From Ahaetulla prasina (taxonomy: Eukaryota > Chordata > Lepidosauria > Squamata > Colubridae), in the NCBI RefSeq assembly GCF_028640845.1, contig NC_080542.1, positions 67,983,211-68,047,210 on the forward strand: a stretch of 64,000 bases of DNA. The letters are read 5' to 3'. Each line of letters begins with the position of its first letter. The stretch's first letter is position 1. This document shows positions 43,956 through 53,553 of the stretch, in pieces. The position numbers were made by a program, and so were the translations under genes. Under the pieces are notes generated by a model, which saw only the letters and a list, made by a program, of their open reading frames with translations, was not told the DNA's origin and made no database searches.

Positions 43956-45871
43956 TCTCTGGTTGTTCGGGTTTTCTCCCGTGTAAAATTGGAAGTGTCT
44001 TGGCGACGTTTCGACGAAGTCTCATTCATCATCTTCAGGCTTCAGCTTCGTGCTTCTAGGAGCAATGTGTGATCGCAGCTGTTTCTTCCTTTTAACTGCT
44101 AGTGGGGTTTGAACTGATTGGGTGGGAGCTTGGCTGTGCTCTGATTGGCTGGGGTTTTTCTGTGCTCTGATTGGCTGGGGGTGTGTCCTGTGTTGCTGGG
44201 GGCTTGGTTGTGCTCAGTCTAATCTGTGCTGCAGGGGGATTTGAGCTGGTGAGCTGCACTGCTGCTGTTTGGCTTCGTGTTCGTGGTCGTGCTACATCTT
44301 CGTAGTGGGTGTCAGTCTGCTGCATGTATGGATTGGAGGGGTTTGAAGTGGCTAATGTTGCAGCTGCGGTCTGGCTTCTGGTCCTTGGTCGTGCTTCCTG
44401 ATCAGTGTGGGTTTGGGTGTGCTTTCTGGGTGGATGTGGTGGTGACATCCTGTGTGGACCTCGTGAGTGTGGGTCTGGTGTCATTCCTCGTGTTAGGGAC
44501 ACGTTTGTCAATAAGGGCAGGTTTCCAAATGGCTGGTAGGCGGAGGTATCATCTCGTTTGTTCATGCTGTGTGGGCGTTTTCTATCTCGATGGCTTCTCT
44601 GATTATTCTGTTGTTAAAGTGTTCAGTTTTGGCGATAGTTCTGGTCTTTTAAAGTCAATATCGTGTCCTGTGACTTTAAAGTGTTGGACCAGGGAAGAAG
44701 TTGGTTCCTCTTTTGAATGAGTTCTTGTGTTCTTCAATGCGTGCACTTATTCTTCTGTTGGTTTGTCCAATGTATGTGGTGGGGCAGGCGGTGCATGGGA
44801 TTTCATATACTCCTTGATTTTCTAACTCAATTTTGTCTTTGGGGTTTCTTAGGATGGTGGATATGTTGTTGGTTTGTGCAGAATGCTGTCTTGATGTTAT
44901 GTTTGTGGAGGATCTTGCTGATTCTGTCTGTGGTGCCTTTTATATATGGGAGGAGGGCTGTGCCATTTTCTTGCTCTCTGTCTTGGGTTTTAGTGGGGGG
45001 TTCTTTTTGGATTAGTTTGGTAATTTTATTTCTCTGGAATCCATTGGATGTTAGTACGTTTGTGAGAGTGTGTAGTTCGGTTTTTAGGTGTTGTTCGTCA
45101 GCTAAGCATTTTGTTCTAGAGATGAGTGTCTTGGCTACGGAGTTGATCTGTGCTGGGTGGTGGTGTGAGAGTGCATGCAGATAGCGGTTTGTGTGTGTTT
45201 TCTTCTGGTAGATGGTGTGTCCTAGGGAGCCATTGGGTTTCTTGTAGACTAAGACATCTAGGAAGGGAAGTTGGTTGTTAACTTCTATTTCCATGGTGAA
45301 CTGTATTTTGGGGTGTAGGCTATTGAGGTGTGTGAGGAAGTTTTCAAGTTTTTCTTTCCCGTGTGGCCAGATTATGAAGGTGTCGCTCACGATCTGAGCC
45401 AGAGTTTGGGTTTGTGATCAGATTTTTCTAGAGCTTGGGTTTCAAAGTGTTCCATTTAGAGGTTGGCAATGACAGGTGAGAGGGGTGATCCCATGGGTGC
45501 TCCTTCTATTTGTTTGTATTTTTGTCCATTATAGATAAAGTATGTGTTGGATAGGCAGTGGTTGGTCAGATCTAGGATGTGCTTGGGGGGGTTATATTTA
45601 TTTTGGATAGCTGTCAAGGCTTCTTTGATTGGCACTTGGGTGAAGAGGGATATGACATCAAAGCTCACGAGTAGGTCGCTGGGCTGTAAGTTTTGTTTCT
45701 TTATGATATCTATGAACTGGAATGAGTTTTGGACGTGTGAGGCGATGGATTCTGCATAGGGCTGTAGTTGTTTGGCGAGAAATTTGGCTAGGTTTTGTAG
45801 AGGTGAGTCTATGGAGCTGACTATGGGTCTGAGTGGGAGATAGCTGACTATGGGTCTGAGTGGGAGATAGA
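43954..45871 (-). mobile_element. Penelope-like element A (lineage 2)
   Basis: Minus-strand PLE. From 5' to 3': reverse transcriptase (45884-44830), GIY-YIG endonuclease (about 44830-44690), a long C-terminal/3' region rich in Pro, Thr and Asn, a hammerhead-like motif (44005-44038), and the terminal segment CCAAGACACTTCCAATTTTA ... CCTA joined to (TA)n. The 5' end stops at the tandemly repeated RT segment near 45870. Spacing and identity to copies B and C (47640-50692) indicate a recent family, but several frame breaks are visible. Confidence 0.85.
44005..44038 (-). ncRNA. Hammerhead-ribozyme-like motif in PLE A
   Basis: Minus strand: CTGAAGA (complement of 44032-44038), stem II arms GATGAA and TTCGTC with one wobble and loop TGAGAC, GAAA (complement of 44009-44012), then CGTC. 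Full core present, in the PLE 3' terminal region. Confidence 0.65.
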
Positions 45872-45884
45872 AAAATGCCCACAC
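44690..45884 (-). pseudogene. PLE reverse transcriptase plus GIY-YIG endonuclease
   Basis: PLE polyprotein remnant. RT motifs: LVSFDVISLFTQVPI (motif A, near 45660-45615), GAPMGSPLSPVIANL (motif B, near 45500-45460), WLR then a damaged motif C where copy B keeps YVDDTFIIW (near 45400), [15 protein letters not shown] and [20 protein letters not shown] (PLE-specific post-palm region, 45270-45150). A VYEIPC-type GIY-YIG start and YIGQTNRR follow near 44810-44755. Motif C has lost one base and the aspartates, which breaks both frame and catalysis. A 27-bp tandem duplication repeats the YLPLRPIVS segment at the start. Confidence 0.82.
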
Positions 45885-46011
45885 AGCATGAACAAAAGAG
45901 ATGATACCTCCCGCCTACCAGCCATTTGGAAACCTGCCAAATGGAATATATATATATATAGGTCTTTGGTTGTTCGGGTTTTCACCCGTGTAAAATTGGA
46001 AGTGTCTTGGC

Positions 46012-46045
46012 GACATTTCAACGAAGTCTCATTTGTCATCTTCAG
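46012..46045 (-). ncRNA. Worn hammerhead-like motif (palindrome left arm)
   Basis: CTGAAGA and GAAA are kept, but stem II arms read GACAAA and TTCGTT (one mismatch and one wobble) and the cleavage-side triplet is preceded by ATGTC. Probably weak or inactive compared with the right arm. Confidence 0.5.
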
Positions 46046-46083
46046 GCTTCAGCTTCATGCACGCAGAAGCACGAAGCTGAAGC

Positions 46084-46117
46084 CTGAAGATGACGAATGA
46101 GACTTCGTCGAAACGTC
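46084..46117 (+). ncRNA. Hammerhead-ribozyme-like motif (best copy)
   Basis: CTGAAGA (46084-46090) fits CUGANGA. Stem II is six perfect pairs, GACGAA (46092-46097) with TTCGTC (46104-46109), loop TGAGAC. GAAA (46110-46113) follows, then CGTC with predicted cleavage after C 46117. Stem III is reduced to the self-complementary ACGT, as in the minimal PLE hammerheads. Stem I has GC/GC next to the core, an internal loop, then GAAG (46073-46076) with CTTC (46127-46130). All invariant core bases are present. Confidence 0.72.
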
Positions 46118-46235
46118 GCCAAGACACTTCCAATTTTACATGGGAGAAAACCCGAACAACCAAAGACCTACATACAAACACCCATGAAAACCTCAAAAAA
46201 CATATATATGCTTATACTTCTTTATATTTCTTCAT

Positions 46236-46357
46236 ATAGAATAGAATAGAATAGAATAGAATAGAATAGACTAGACTAGACTAGACTAGACTAGACTAGA
46301 CTAGACTAGACTAGACTAGACTAGACTAGAATAGAATAGAATAGAATAGAATAGAAT
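46236..46357 (-). repeat. (AATAG)n array with a central (CTAGA)12 variant block
   Basis: Outer units are ATAGA/AATAG. Positions 46271-46330 are twelve uniform CTAGA units. The variant differs by one base per unit and is confined to one block, a sign of slippage expansion after a point change. Confidence 0.92.
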
Positions 46358-46829
46358 TTTATTGGCCAAGTGTGATTGGACACACAAGGAATTTGTCTTG
46401 GTGCATATGCTCTCAGTGTACATAAAAGAAAAGATACGTTCATCAAGGTACGACATTTACAACACAATTGATGGTCAATATATCAATATAAATCATAAGG
46501 ATTGCCAGCAACAAGTTATAGTCATACAGTCATAAGTGGAAAGAGATTGGTGATGGGAACTATGAAACGATTAATAGTAGTGCAGATTCAGTAAATAGTC
46601 TGACAGTGTTGATGGAATTATTTGTTTAGCAGAGTGATGGCCTTCGGGAAAAAACTGTTCTTGTGTCTAGTTGTTCTGGTGTGCAGTGCTCTATAGCGTC
46701 GTTTTGAGGGTAGGGGTTGAAACAGTTTATGTCCAGGATGCGAGTGATCTGCAAATATTTTCACGGCCGTCTTCTTGATTCGTGCAGTATACAGGTCCTC
46801 AATGGAAGGCAGGTTGGTAGCAATTGTTT
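46236..46829 (-). mobile_element. Microsatellite-tailed LINE, short 3' end
   Basis: Minus strand: the 3' UTR and the last part of the coding region (CRIKKTAVKIFADHSHPGHKL-like, near 46790-46720), then the GGCCAATAAAATTCT junction at 46355-46370 and a long AATAG tail. 5'-truncated near 46829. Confidence 0.82.
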
Positions 46830-46915
46830 TTATATATTATATACTATATAATCTTTTTGTGTGATGCTTATGTATATTGTTGTGACAAAATAAATAAATA
46901 AATAAATAAATAAAA
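46830..46915 (+). mobile_element. Jockey-group LINE tail
   Basis: GTGATGCTTATGTATATTGTTGTGACAAAATAAATAAATA pattern (in parts) matches the 3' end at 1080-1203. Only the last ~80 bases are present. Confidence 0.6.
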
Positions 46916-47141
46916 ATATTGCACCAAATTTTCTGCTTTTCTTTGAGCACTATTTCATTGTACGTAGTTTCAAAATTTTGAATTTTGCAATATAGTGAAA
47001 AGTGGTAACCATTAGTATTTGAAACTGTAATGAGTTATTTTAAGCAGCATATGTAGGATATTGATTTCCAAATCAGATGCAAACTCACAGTCTATTTTTT
47101 TCCAAATGTCTTGTTTTTCCTCCATTTGAATTCTGAAATTT

Positions 47142-47159
47142 CATTTAGCCTTCACTTTG
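47142..47159. repeat. L1 target-site duplication, copy 1
   Basis: CATTTAGCCTTCACTTTG, identical over all 18 bases to 56494-56511. It marks the 3' side of the minus-strand L1 insertion. Confidence 0.93.
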
Positions 47160-47189
47160 TTGAAAAGGTTTTACAAAATTTTAACAAAT

Positions 47190-47275
47190 ATCTCCCCTCC
47201 TTCCCCCTCCCCCTCTCCCAAACTATCCCCTTCCCCCTACCCCCTTTTCCCAACCCCCCCCCCAGACTTCCCAGA
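47190..47275 (-). other. G-rich L1 3' UTR tract (quadruplex-capable)
   Basis: The minus (sense) strand has at least eight runs of three or more G, including GGGGGTAGGGGGAAGGGG and GGGGGAGGGGGAAGG. L1 3' UTRs of vertebrates are known to keep a polypurine, quadruplex-forming tract here. Confidence 0.75.
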
Positions 47276-47368
47276 GCAAAATAACTATCCATAAACTCTC
47301 ATCCTCCCCTAGGACCTTAACTCTCCTTTTACATACAGAGAAATATAAATATAATTCTTGCAGTCTGT

Positions 47369-47689
47369 TCATTCAAATGCTATTTGATATTTCTTAGTCT
47401 GGTATCTATTTTGAATATAGTCAATCCATCTTCTCCATTCCACTATGTATCTTTCTTGTGAACAGTCTTTCAAATATGCTGAAATTTTTGCCATCTCTGC
47501 TAAATTTACAACTTTTAATATCCATTCTTCAATTGTAGGCAAATGTTCCTTCTTCCAATATTGCGCTACCAATAGTCTGGCTGCTGATATTAAGTTTAAA
47601 ATCAATTTACTCTCTATTATCCTACAATCCGAAATTAACCAACCTACTCCAAGACCCTGCATACAAGCCCCTAAAACAGACCCCACCAC
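47369..47689 (-). pseudogene. L1 ORF2 C-terminal end
   Basis: A 106-codon frame with ESKLILNLISAARLLVAQYW, KKEHLPTIEEWILKVVNLAE and EWRRWIDYIQNRYQTKKY, matching the end of L1 ORF2 ('AARLLxAxxWK', 'PTIEEWxxK', 'WxxxxxY'). The first ~15 residues may already be PLE-junction sequence. It is separated from the rest of ORF2 by the PLE pair. Confidence 0.8.
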
Positions 47690-49616
47690 CTACCTAGAAA
47701 ACCACTAGATCCAAAATAAAAGCCTCCCCATCAGCGAAGAAATCCAACAAAGAATCATTCCCAGAGAGAAATCATCCAGATGCCCTAAGCTCTACGGCCT
47801 CCCAAGATACACAAAGAAGGAACCCCCACTCAGACCCATAGTCAGCTCCATAGGCTCACCTCTACAAAACCTAGCCAAATTTCTCGCCAAACAACTACAG
47901 CCCTATGCAGAATCCATCACACGTAAAAACTCATTCCAGTTCATAGAGATCATAAAGAAACAAAACTTACAGCCCAGCGACCTACTCGTGAGCTTTGATG
48001 TCATATCCTCTTCACCCAAGTGCCAATCAAAGAAGCCTTGACAGCTATCCAAAACAAATATAACCCCCAAGCACATACTAGATCTGACCAACCACTGCCT
48101 ATCCAACACATACTTCATCTATAACGGACAAAATACAAACAAATAGAAGGCGCACCCATGGGATCACCCTCTCACCTGTCATTGCCAACCTCTACATGGA
48201 ACACTTTGAAACCCAAGCACTAGAAAAATCTGATCACAAACCCAAACTCTGGCTCAGATACGTAGACGACACCTTCATAATCTGGCCACACGGGAAAGAA
48301 AAACTTGAAAACTTCCTCACACACCTCAATAGCCTACACCCCAAAATACAGTTCACCATGGAAACAGAAGTTAACAACCAACTTCCTTCCTAGATGTCTT
48401 AGTCTACAAGAAACCCAATGGCTCCCTAGGACACACCATCTACCAGAAGAAAACACACACAAACCGCTATCTGCATGCACTCTCACACCACCACCCAGCA
48501 CAGATCAACTCAGAGCCAAGACACTCATCTCTAGAACAAAATGCTTAGCTGATAACAACACCTAAAACCGAACTACACACTCTCACAAACGTACTTAACA
48601 TCCAATGGATTCCAGAGAAATAAGATTACCAAACTAATCCAAAAAGAACCCCCCACTAAAACCCAAGACAGAGAGCAAGGAAATGGCACAGCCCTCCTCC
48701 CATATATAAAAGGCACCACAGACAGAATCAGCAAGATCCTCCACAAACATAACATCAAGACAGCATTCTGCACAAACCAAAAAATATCCACCATCCTAAG
48801 AAACCCCAAAGACAAAATTGAGTTAGAAAATCAAGGAGTATATGAAATCCCATGCACCGCCTGCCCCACCACATACATTGGACAAACCAACAGAAGAATA
48901 AGTGCACGCATTGAAGAACACAAGAACTCATTCAAAAAGAGGAACTAACTTTCCCTGGTCCAACACTTTAAAGTCACAGGACACGATATTGACTTTAAAA
49001 GACCAGAACTATCGCCAAAACTGAACACTTTAACAACAGAATAATCAGAGAAGCCATCGAGATAGAAAACGCCCACACAGCATGAACAAACGAGATGATA
49101 CCTCCCGCCTACCAGCCATTTGGAAACCTGCCTTATTGACAAACGTGTCCCTAACACGAGGAATGACACCAGACCCACACTCACGAGGTCCACACAGGAT
49201 GTCACCACCACACATCCACCCAGAAAGCACACCCAAACCCACACTGATCAGGAAGCACGACCAAGGACCAGAAGCCAGACCGCAGCTGCAACATTAGCCA
49301 CTTCAAACCCTCCAATCCATACATGCAGCAGACTGACACCCACTACGAAGATGTAGCACGCACCAACACGAAGCCAAACAGCAGCAGTGCAGCTCACCAG
49401 CTCAAATCTCTGCAGCACAGATTAGACTGAGCACAACCAAGCCCCCACCAACACAGGACACACCTCAGCCAATCAGAGCACAGAAAACCCCATCCAATCA
49501 GAGCACAGCCAAGCTCCCACCCAATCAGTTCAAACCCCACTAGCAGTTAAAAACGCCGCCAAGACACTTCCAATTTTACACGGAGAAAACCCAACAACCA
49601 AAGACCTATATATATA

Positions 49617-49618
<2 letters not shown>
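47640..49618 (+). mobile_element. Penelope-like element B (lineage 2)
   Basis: Plus-strand PLE inside L1. Blocks: CPKLYGLPR (near 47783), PPLRPIVSSIGSPLQNLAKF (47827-47885), LQPSDLLVSFDVIS (motif A, 47967-48010), LWLRYVDDTFIIW (motif C YVDD intact, 48247-48285), [34 protein letters not shown] (GIY-YIG start, 48838-48897), SARIEEHKNSF, then the C-terminal region and 3' terminus. The last part (49545-49560) skips about 100 bases that in copy A contain the hammerhead motif, and continues CGCCAAGACACTTCC to (TA)n. Many one- to three-base deletions break the frame. Confidence 0.85.
48838..48946 (+). pseudogene. GIY-YIG endonuclease domain of PLE B
   Basis: YEIPCTACPTTYIGQTNRRI followed by SARIEEHKNS shows the GIY-YIG core (here Y-x10-YIG spacing, Arg in the NRR/RI region, Glu in EEH). 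This domain nicks target DNA in PLEs. It is separated by frame breaks from the RT and closes in a frameshift after the NSF residues. Confidence 0.7.

Positions 49619-49676
<58 letters not shown>
49612..49676. repeat. (TA)n microsatellite between PLE B and C
   Basis: About 27 TA units at the centre of the head-to-head PLE pair. Confidence 0.92.
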
Positions 49677-50692
49677 TCTTGGTTGTTCGGTTTTCTCCGT
49701 AAAATTGGAAGTGTCTTGGCGACGCTCAAGAAGTCTCATTCCATCTTCAGGCTTCAGCTTCAGGTTTGGGAGCAATGTGTGATCGCAGCTGTTTCTTCCT
49801 TTTAACTGCTAGTGGGGTTTGAACTGATTGGGTGGAGCTTGGCTGTGCTCTGATTGATGGGGTTTTTCTGTGCTCTGATTGGCTGGGGTGTGTCCTGTGT
49901 TGGTGGGGCTTGGTGTTTCAGTCTAGTCTGAGCTGCAGGGGATTTGAGCTGGTGAGCTGCATAGCTGTTGTTTGGCTTTGTGGTCGTACATCTTCATAGT
50001 GGGTGTCAGTCTGCTGCATGTATGGATTGAGGGGTTTGAATGGCTAATGTTGCAGCTGCGGTCTGGCTTCTGGTCCTGGTCGTGCTTCATGATCAGTGTG
50101 GGTTTGGGTCTGCTTTCTGGGTGGATGTGGTGGTGACATCCTGTGTGGACCTCGTGAGTGTGGGTCTGGTGTCATTCCTCGTGTTAGGGACTCGCTTGTC
50201 AATAAGGGCAGGTTTCCAAATGGCTGGTAGGCGGAGGTATCATCTCGCTTGTTCATGCTGTGGGCGTTTATCTCATGGCTTCTCTGATTATTCTGTTGTT
50301 AAAGTGTTCAGTTTTGGCGATAGTTCTGGTCTTTTAAAGTCAATATCATGTCCTGTGACTTTAAAGTGTTGGACCAGGAAGAAGTTGGTTCCTCTTTTGA
50401 CTGAGTTCTTGTGTTCTTCAATGCGCACTTATTCTTCTGTTGGTTTGTCCAATGTATGGTGGGCAGGCGTGCATGGGATTTCATATACCCTTGATTTTCT
50501 AACTCAATTTTGTCTTTGGGGTTTCTTAGGATGGTGGATATTTTTGTTTGTGCAGAATGCTGTCTTGATGTTGTGTTTGTGGAGGATCTTGCTGATTCTG
50601 TCTGTGGTGCCTTTTATATATGGGAGGAGGGCTGTGCCGCTTTTCTTGTTCTCTGTCTTGGATTTTAGTGGGGGTTCTTTTGGATTACTTTG
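49677..50692 (-). mobile_element. Penelope-like element C (lineage 2), 5'-truncated
   Basis: Minus strand, 3' part only: terminal repeat (49677-49775), C-terminal region, and GIY-YIG-region sequence to about 50692, where L1 resumes. Compared with copy A it has many small deletions, and its hammerhead motif is destroyed because the GAAA segment is missing near 49725-49735. Copies B and C together make an inverted pair around (TA)n. Confidence 0.82.
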
Positions 50693-51002
50693 GTCTCTAA
50701 TCTGTTTTACCAAATTTTCTCCCAAGTTTCCATCATTATAGGTTCCTGTATATTTTGTGCCCATTTTATCATACAGTCCTTAACTAGTTCCATTTCTGAA
50801 TCTATTTCTAGCAATGCATTATACAACCTTTTAATATGCGATTGACTTTGGTCTCTAATCTGTTTTACCAAATTTTCTCCCAAGTTTCCATCATTATAGG
50901 TTCCTGTATATTTTGTGCCCATTTTATCATACAGTCCTTAACTAGTTCCATTTCTGAATCTATTTCTAACAATGCATTATACAACCTTTTAATATGCGAT
51001 TG
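50687..51002 (-). repeat. 158-bp tandem duplication in L1 ORF2
   Basis: ACTTTGGTCTCTAATCTG begins at 50687, 50845 and 51003, giving two complete 158-base units before the ancestral sequence continues. The units differ at about one base, and the protein repeats QIRDQSQSHIKRLYNALLEI. The first unit adjoins the PLE junction. Confidence 0.9.
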
Positions 51003-51480
51003 ACTTTGGTCTCTAATCTGTTTTACCAAATTTTCCTCGTTTTGCATGATACCAATTTTATGGTCCTCTTTCCATCTAGGTTGCAACTGTCCATACTGAA
51101 ACCAAGTATGAATTATCCTTTCTTCTTTCATTATATTTAGAGATTTCAATTGTAATTTACCCTTCTCCATAGAGAGAAGCTCTTTATAAGTAATCACCTC
51201 CTGTTTTTGTTCTGTACTTATGTTCTCTATTGCATGCCTAGGACTTGCCCATATAGGTATTTTGTAGTTTAACTTATATTGATACTTTTCCAATTCTCCA
51301 TTGCCTTCTGCACTTTTTGCCATAAAACTTCATAATTTTTGTATAATTTCACATTTGAAGCTGCAATATACACTCCTAAATATTTAACTTTTTTTACTAT
51401 TTCAAATCCCGTTATTCTTTCTAATTCTATTTTTTCTGGTATAGTCATATTTTTAGTTATTATTTTTGTCTTTTGTTGAT
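50693..51480 (-). pseudogene. L1 ORF2 C-terminal region
   Basis: Frame of 152 codons (51323-50865) with NYKIPIWASPRHAIENISTE, GYxELLSMEKGKL-like, IHTWFQYGQLQPRWKEDHKI and ENLVKQIRDQSQ, the post-RT region of reptile L1 ORF2 ('W..Y..L'). It runs into the 158-bp duplication. Confidence 0.72.
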
Positions 51481-51500
51481 TTACTTTAAATCCAGATACC

Positions 51501-53483
51501 TTTCCTTATTGACTAATTATATCCATCAACTGTACAACCGAATGTATTGGTTGGGATAAAATAACAACCAGGTCATCTGCAAATGCCCTTAATCTATAAT
51601 CTTGACCCGCATATTTTATTCAGTAAAGGTTCTAACGTTAGAATAAATAATAGTGGCGACAAAAAGCATCCCTGCCTTGTCCCTTTTTCAATTCTAAAAA
51701 CTTCTGTTAAACTACCATTAACTATTATTTGTGCTGTTTGTCCCTGATATATTGCCCTAATTGTTTGTGCAAAACATTCCCCAAACTTCATCTTTTCTAT
51801 TAATTTAAATAAAAATTTCCAATTCAATCTATCAAATGCCTTCTCTGCATCCAAGAAAAGAGCTGCAGGGACCTGGTTGTTTCTCCAGATATTCCAATAA
51901 ATTCACAATTTGTCTAACATTATTTCTCATTTGTCTCCCTTTTATAAAACCTGATTGATCATTGTGAATCTTTTGTTGTATAACTAACATTAATCTATTT
52001 GCTAGTATTTTAGCAAAAATCTTGTAGTCAGTATTCAAAAGTGATATTGGCCTATCATTTTCTGGTTTAGTGCAATCTTGATCTTCCTTTGGTATCAGTG
52101 AAATAAAAGCAGATTCCAGGATGGAGGTACATCTTCTCCAAGTTGAATTTTATTAAATAACTCCTTAAGCGGATCCACCATTTCAAGCTGTAGATTTTTA
52201 TAATAAACAACAGTTAGTCCATCTGTTCCTGGAGCTTTACCTGTTTTTAACTGCTTAATAGCTAAAATAATTTCTTCAGAGGTTATAGATTGATTCAATC
52301 CTTCCCTTTGTTCTGGCGTAAATTTAGAGATATTCTCTTCCTGTCAATATTTATCTATATCTATATCTTGAATTGGGTCACTAGCATATAATTTTGTATA
52401 AAATTCTAAAAAAGCTTTTTTAATCATATTCTGTTGATATACTTCTTTACCTTTATATTCTATCTTTCCAATAATACATGATTTCTGTTTTTCCTTATTG
52501 ACTAATTATATCCATCAACTGTACAACCGAATGTATTGGTTGGGATAAAATAACAACCAGGTCATCTGCAAATGCCCTTAATCTATAATCTTGACCCGCA
52601 TATTTTATTCAGTAAAGGTTCTAACGTTAGAATAAATAATAGTGGCGACAAAAAGCATCCCTGCCTTGTCCCTTTTTCAATTCTAAAAACTTCTGTTAAA
52701 CTACCATTAACTATTATTTGTGCTGTTTGTCCCTGATATATTGCCCTAATTGTTTGTGCAAAACATTCCCCAAACTTCATCTTTTCTATTAATTTAAATA
52801 AAAATTTCCAATTCAATCTATCAAATGCCTTCTCTGCATCCAAGAAGAAGAGTGCTGCAGGGACCTGGTTGTTTCTCTCCAGATATTCCAATAAATTCAC
52901 AATTTGTCTAACATTATTTCTCATTTGTCTCCCTTTTATAAAACCTGATTGATCATTGTGAATCTTTTGTTGTATAACTAACATTAATCTATTTGCTAGT
53001 ATTTTAGCAAAAATCTTGTAGTCAGTATTCAAAAGTGATATTGGCCTATCATTTTCTGGTTTAGTGCAATCTTGATCTTCCTTTGGTATCAGTGAAATAA
53101 AAGCAGATTCCAGGATGGAGGTACATCTTCTCCAAGTTGAATTTTATTAAATAACTCCTTAAGCGGATCCACCATTTCAAGCTGTAGATTTTTATAATAA
53201 ACAACAGTTAGTCCATCTGTTCCTGGAGCTTTACCTGTTTTTAACTGCTTAATAGCTAAAATAATTTCTTCAGAGGTTATAGATTGATTCAATCCTTCCC
53301 TTTGTTCTGGCGTAAATTTAGAGATATTCTCTTCCTGTCAATATTTATCTATATCTATATCTTGAATTGGGTCACTAGCATATAATTTTGTATAAAATTC
53401 TAAAAAAGCTTTTTTAATCATATTCTGTTGATATACTTCTTTACCTTTATATTCTATCTTTCCAATAATACATGATTTCTGTT
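51501..53483 (-). repeat. ~990-bp tandem duplication in L1 reverse transcriptase
   Basis: 51501-52489 and 52490-53483 are near-identical over their whole length. The junction and the outer end share TTCCTTATTGA, a likely microhomology crossover. The copies differ mainly by small indels at 51860 and 51884, which break the frame in the first copy only. Confidence 0.92.
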
Positions 53484-53553
53484 TTTTCCTTATTGAATAT
53501 GCTAGCCACCTACCTGGTTTCTTGGTGGCTACAAAATGTATTATGCTTAACAT
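51583..53553 (-). pseudogene. L1 ORF2 reverse transcriptase (duplicated)
   Basis: The upstream copy (53300-52583) encodes NQSITSEEIILAIKQLKTGK, APGTDGLTVVYYK, DYKIFAKILANRLM, IHNDQSGFIKGRQMRNNVRQ, FFLDAEKAFDRLNWKFLFKL (motif A), RQGCFLSPLLFILTLEPL (motif B), then FADD (motif C) after a frame change near 52580. The downstream duplicate (52298-51594) repeats this with two small deletions. Residues before it (53553-53338) belong to the spacer after the endonuclease. All the main L1 RT motifs can be seen, but not in one open frame. Confidence 0.88.

Larger units (their letters stand above)
45872..46195. mobile_element. Rearranged PLE ends: head-to-head palindrome
   Basis: Three PLE pieces in alternating orientation. 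45876-45943 (plus) matches 49070-49137. A short (TA)n follows, then 45960-46060 (minus) terminal repeat and 46068-46190 (plus) terminal repeat. The last two form a long inverted repeat centred near 46062, each arm with a hammerhead-like core. No coding sequence other than PLE tail. Such head-to-head joints are characteristic of PLE integration. Confidence 0.8.

Noticed and set aside
44277..45184. Plus-strand frames of 147 and 155 codons
   Set aside because: They are antisense shadows of the minus-strand Penelope-like reverse transcriptase and tail.
50040..50741. 233-codon plus-strand frame
   Set aside because: Antisense to PLE copy C, with no domain of its own. Its length comes from the GC/GT-rich complement of the PLE tail.
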